Assembly (NCBI GenBank): GCA_022710245.1
Contig: JAKLHH010000187.1
Coordinates: 1 to 9,876 of the forward strand
Reading direction: 5' to 3'
DNA from: Myxococcota bacterium
GTDB taxonomy: Bacteria > Myxococcota > Polyangia > GCA-2747355 > JAKLHH01
Length of the DNA: 9,876 bases
Positions 6,563-9,876 of the stretch are shown here, one piece after another (position 1 is the first letter of the stretch; each line of letters begins with the position of its first letter). The notes beneath the pieces were generated by a model. That model saw only the letters and a list, made by a program, of their open reading frames with translations. It did no database searches and was not told where the DNA came from. Made by a program: the position numbers and the translations under genes.

Positions 6563-6961
6563 CTACAGGATCTCCTCGCCCGCGCCCGGCAGGCCCAGGT
6601 TGAAGATCCGCTCCACGCGCACCGTCACCACCGCGCGGAGCGGCGCCTTGATCCCGCGCTGCTTCAGCATCTCGGCGGACCTCTCGAAGATCGGCCCCGA
6701 GGTCACCGCCTCGGGCGTGCCCTCGAAGCGAAAGCCCTTCATCGCGTCGCGGTCGACGACCGCGATGGCCACCTTCGAGCCGCGCTGCACGTTGGCCCAG
6801 GTGCGGTTGCCGGTCGCCTCGCTGAAGACCAGGTGCTCGTCGTCGAGGACGCGTGTCGAGCGCTTGGGGCCCACGTTGGGCGTGCCATCGGCGTTCACGC
6901 TGGCGACGAAGCACTGCTGCTGGCTGACGAGGTCCTTCATCTCCTGGCTGAGCTTGGCCAT
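6563..6961 (-). CDS. Pyridoxamine 5'-phosphate oxidase-family FMN-binding protein
   Basis: The 132-residue product matches the small split-barrel flavoproteins of the PPOX family (PF01243 type). The opening strands read CFVASVNADGTPNVGPKRS (17-35), the usual cofactor-barrel start. Then come LVFSEATGNRTWANVQRGSK (44-63), VAIAVVDRD, and KGFRFEGTPEAV (75-86). The length is typical for single-domain members, which bind FMN or F420 as dimers and act on varied, often unknown substrates. It is not the PLP biosynthesis enzyme PdxH, which is longer. The ATG at 6961 is preferred over an upstream in-frame ATG because GAGGAGA lies just upstream and the family starts there. A TATCCT on the minus strand (7009-7004) could be a -10 box, but no good -35 accompanies it. 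It lies 87 bases downstream of the HEXXH gene and converges with the ExbD gene. Family is firm, substrate unknown. Confidence 0.88.
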   Translation of the reverse strand: MAKLSQEMKDLVSQQQCFVASVNADGTPNVGPKRSTRVLDDEHLVFSEATGNRTWANVQRGSKVAIAVVDRDAMKGFRFEGTPEAVTSGPIFERSAEMLKQRGIKAPLRAVVTVRVERIFNLGLPGAGEEIL

Positions 6962-7036
6962 CGGTCTCTCCTCGGTACAGGGTCTCGGGTCCTGGCAGCG
7001 CCAAGGATAGCTGGCGACCGGTGCAGGGGCCACACC

Positions 7037-7060
7037 CTCGAGCGCTCCTCACCGCTCGAG
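7037..7060 (-). terminator. Perfect 8-bp hairpin across the stop codon of the HEXXH gene
   Basis: CTCGAGCG (7037-7044) and CGCTCGAG (7053-7060) are exact reverse complements around an 8-base loop that contains the HEXXH stop codon. The position suits an RNA hairpin ending the minus-strand operon before the PPOX gene. No T-tract follows on the minus strand, so if it acts it may be an mRNA end stabiliser or pause rather than a classic intrinsic terminator. Confidence 0.35.
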
Positions 7061-8056
7061 CAGCGCGAGCAGCGCGGGGAGAGACTCCGCGGGGACGAGC
7101 GTCAGCTCCTCGAGCGCTGCCTCCGTGGCGCGACGCGGGGCGACCGAGGCGACCTGCCCGAGCGAGCGCCAGTCGTCCTCGGGGCGATCGATCCCGGCGG
7201 CCGCGGCGAGCGCGCGGAGGCGCGGCAGCGAGGCGGCGTCCGGCACCACCCAGCCTGCGCACCAGTCGAGGTAGCGGGCGAGCAGCGCGGGGCGGCGGCG
7301 GCGCAGGAGGTGATAGTCGAGCGCGAGCACTGCCTGCTCCAGACGGAAGTGGACGGCGTAGCCCGGCGCGCCCTCGCGCGTCGCCCGGTCGCCCGCGCCG
7401 CGCACCAAGGGGTCGCTGGCGGCGTGCGTGAGCTCGTGCAGCACCTGGAAGAGGAGCTCGAGCCCATCCGCGGAGCGCGGGGGCCCGACGGCGACCACGG
7501 TCCTCTCCCGCAGCTCGAGGGCGCGGCCAGCCCCGGCGAGCGCCCGGCACGGCCGCACCTCGACCTCCGCCGTGAGGCCGAGGATCGCCGAGTGCGGCGC
7601 GAGCTCCTCGTCGAGGAGCGCGCCCCAGCGAGACGCGTCGGCGGCGAGCCGGGCCTCCTCGCGTCGCCACGGCCCCGCGAGGAAGCGCGACCGCTCGTCC
7701 TCGAGGGCCGCGGCCAGCGCGGCGGCGAGCGCCTCCCCCGCCGTATCGCCGAGGAGCGTCGCGACCAGCCCGCGCGCGGGCTCGGGCCCGCCTCCCTCGA
7801 GGAGCTCGTCCAGCGCGCCGGGTGGAGCGTCGGCGGGGAGCGCGAGCGGCAGCACCTGCAGCGCCAGCGGGTCCGCGATCGTCGCGCAGGCTCGCGCGAG
7901 CGCCGGGGCGCGGACGGCCAGCGCGCTCGACCCCGCCTCCGCGAGGTAGCCGCGATCGTGCAGGCTCGCCGCGTCGCGCCCGAGGTCGAGGTGCGCGAGC
8001 AGGTGGTACCAGAGCGCCGTGGCGGGCGCCGGCCGGAGCGAGACGCGCGCGCTCAC
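7049..8056 (-). CDS. Putative metalloprotein with HEXXH motif (zincin-like), unknown function
   Basis: The 335-residue product has HELTH at residues 207-211 in the context FQVLHELTHAASDP, the form seen in zinc metallopeptidases and related HEXXH metalloenzymes. A possible third ligand is E240 (or H236) in GYAVHFRLEQ, within a helix 25-33 residues downstream. The N-terminus begins LWYHLLAHLDLGRD and is helical and alanine-rich. No signal peptide or membrane segment is seen, so it should be cytoplasmic. The GTG start at 8056 overlaps the DUF1848 stop as GTGA and has GGAGGG six bases upstream, so it is probably translated with DUF1848. The frame stays open to 8809, but that extension only shadows the DUF1848 gene. 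HEXXH proteins in peptide-modification clusters can be hydroxylases rather than proteases; I do not see that family's further motifs. Metal binding is likely, activity unknown. Confidence 0.78.
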   Translation of the reverse strand: MSARVSLRPAPATALWYHLLAHLDLGRDAASLHDRGYLAEAGSSALAVRAPALARACATIADPLALQVLPLALPADAPPGALDELLEGGGPEPARGLVATLLGDTAGEALAAALAAALEDERSRFLAGPWRREEARLAADASRWGALLDEELAPHSAILGLTAEVEVRPCRALAGAGRALELRERTVVAVGPPRSADGLELLFQVLHELTHAASDPLVRGAGDRATREGAPGYAVHFRLEQAVLALDYHLLRRRRPALLARYLDWCAGWVVPDAASLPRLRALAAAAGIDRPEDDWRSLGQVASVAPRRATEAALEELTLVPAESLPALLALLER

Positions 8057-8880
8057 GCGGGGCCCTCCGGGTCGCGCCCGGGCCCGCCCGCCGAGGAGTA
8101 GCAGTAGGCGCAGCCCGAGCGGCAGCGATCGTCGTAGCGGCCGAGGTCGTGGCTCAGCGCGCAGTTGCAGTGGCGCCGCTGCGCGGGGTCCCTGGGCAGC
8201 TCGAGCGGCAGCCCGCGAGGGTGCAGGCGCGCGGCGAGCTCGGCCGAGATGCAAGCCGCCGGCTGCACGGCGCCGCCGCAGTCCTCCACGACGCGAGGCT
8301 GGTTGCAGGCGTACATCGTCAGCCCGTGCCGCGCCGCGACCTCGGCCAGGCGCAGCGCGTGCTCGCGCCGCTCCGCGCGCGACCACGGCTGCAGCCCCGA
8401 GACGCGGTACTGCTCCTCGAGCGCCCCCTTCAGGCTGAGGCTCGCCGGGAAGGAGAAGAAGCACGCGCGCACGCCGCGCCCGCCGAAGGCGCCCGCGAGC
8501 TCCTCGAACTGCTCGAGGCTCATCACCCCCTTCAGCACCGGATCGTAGCGCCAGAGGAGCCGCTCCGGCTGGCCGCGCAGCGCCGCGAGGAGCGGGTCGA
8601 GGCTGGCCAGCACCTCGGCCGTCGGCGGCACCCGAGGCTCGAGGCGGGTCCCGCCGAGCCCGGTCACCGTCAGGTGCACGAACGGGTTCTCGATCCCGAG
8701 GCGGAGGAGCTCGGCCAGCGGGCCGGGCCGCGTGAGGGCCGCCGGGTAGCGGGTCCAGAAGAAGACCGAGTGCACCGGCTTGCGCAGCCGCAGGAGGCGG
8801 GCCGCGCACTCGTCCGCGTGGTAGCCGGGCAGGTCGGTCCGGCGCGAGGCGGAGATGATCCGGTGGGGCGTCTCGAGCAC
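8053..8880 (-). CDS. DUF1848 family protein (radical-SAM-like C-terminal cysteine motif)
   Basis: The 275-residue product matches DUF1848 along its length: [13 protein letters not shown] at 8-20, [11 protein letters not shown] (39-49), [21 protein letters not shown] (108-128), and [10 protein letters not shown] (143-152). Its C-terminal cluster is C238-X-C240, then SHDLGRYD and C253-X3-C257-X2-C260 followed by tyrosine. The family is described as having C-terminal cysteines resembling the N-terminal Fe-S motif of radical SAM proteins, which is what is seen. An Fe-S enzyme, possibly using SAM, is a fair inference; no reaction is established that I know of. The start is GTG at 8880, ten bases after the acyl-CoA mutase stop, chosen because the conserved domain begins at residue 8. 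I see no clear ribosome binding site. The stop overlaps the HEXXH start as GTGA. C192, C201 and C210 are further cysteines. Confidence 0.87.
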   Translation of the reverse strand: MLETPHRIISASRRTDLPGYHADECAARLLRLRKPVHSVFFWTRYPAALTRPGPLAELLRLGIENPFVHLTVTGLGGTRLEPRVPPTAEVLASLDPLLAALRGQPERLLWRYDPVLKGVMSLEQFEELAGAFGGRGVRACFFSFPASLSLKGALEEQYRVSGLQPWSRAERREHALRLAEVAARHGLTMYACNQPRVVEDCGGAVQPAACISAELAARLHPRGLPLELPRDPAQRRHCNCALSHDLGRYDDRCRSGCAYCYSSAGGPGRDPEGPA

Positions 8881-8890
8881 TGCAGCGCGC

Positions 8891-9876
<986 letters not shown>

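Noticed and set aside
6833..8101. 422-codon open frame on the plus strand
   Set aside because: It runs opposite to the PPOX and HEXXH genes, which have recognised motifs and ribosome binding sites; the product is low-complexity.
8057..8809. N-terminal extension of the HEXXH frame back to 8809
   Set aside because: This stretch only shadows the DUF1848 gene. GTG 8056 has a ribosome binding site and the typical stop/start overlap.

Overview
The window is very GC-rich, with G or C dominating third codon positions, so long spurious open frames appear on both strands. A Hanks-type Ser/Thr kinase with a multi-pass membrane half, an ExbD/TolR protein, a proline-rich lipoprotein and a split acyl-CoA mutase together suggest a myxobacterium or close relative (Myxococcota). 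This is inferred from gene content and composition. No mobile element, CRISPR array, tRNA or rRNA was seen.

Layout. (1) 67-1698 (+): membrane-anchored Ser/Thr protein kinase. (2) 1699-1951: intergenic stretch with three GTAAC-centred near-palindromes upstream of a lipoprotein gene with a good ribosome binding site. (3) 1952-5873 (+): a predicted lipoprotein of unknown function, a SPASM-type radical SAM enzyme, and a B12-binding-domain radical SAM enzyme. The two radical SAM genes overlap by four bases (ATGA). The second carries a C-terminal domain that resembles protein-L-isoaspartate methyltransferase (PIMT/PCMT) but has lost its SAM-binding motifs. (4) 5874-5986: an imperfect tandem copy of the 3' end of that gene, then an orphan ExbD/TolR-like gene (5987-6505, +). 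(5) Convergent to it on the minus strand: a small PPOX-family flavin-binding protein (6961-6563), a HEXXH metalloprotein (8056-7049), a DUF1848 protein (8880-8053), and the 3' part of an acyl-CoA mutase large subunit (9876-8891, running off the window). The last three are tightly packed: a 10-base gap, then a GTGA overlap.

How the genes may work together. The SPASM and B12 radical SAM pair looks like a peptide or protein maturation unit. SPASM enzymes mostly install crosslinks or epimerise peptides, and B12 radical SAM enzymes often methylate unactivated carbons. No conventional short precursor peptide is visible; the lipoprotein just upstream is the only local substrate candidate, and that is speculation. 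On the minus strand the DUF1848 protein (a radical-SAM-like CX3CX2C at its C-terminus) and the HEXXH protein are translationally coupled and probably act together, but I cannot name the reaction.

The best candidates for something undescribed are the radical SAM / degenerate-PIMT fusion with its SPASM partner, and the DUF1848-HEXXH pair.
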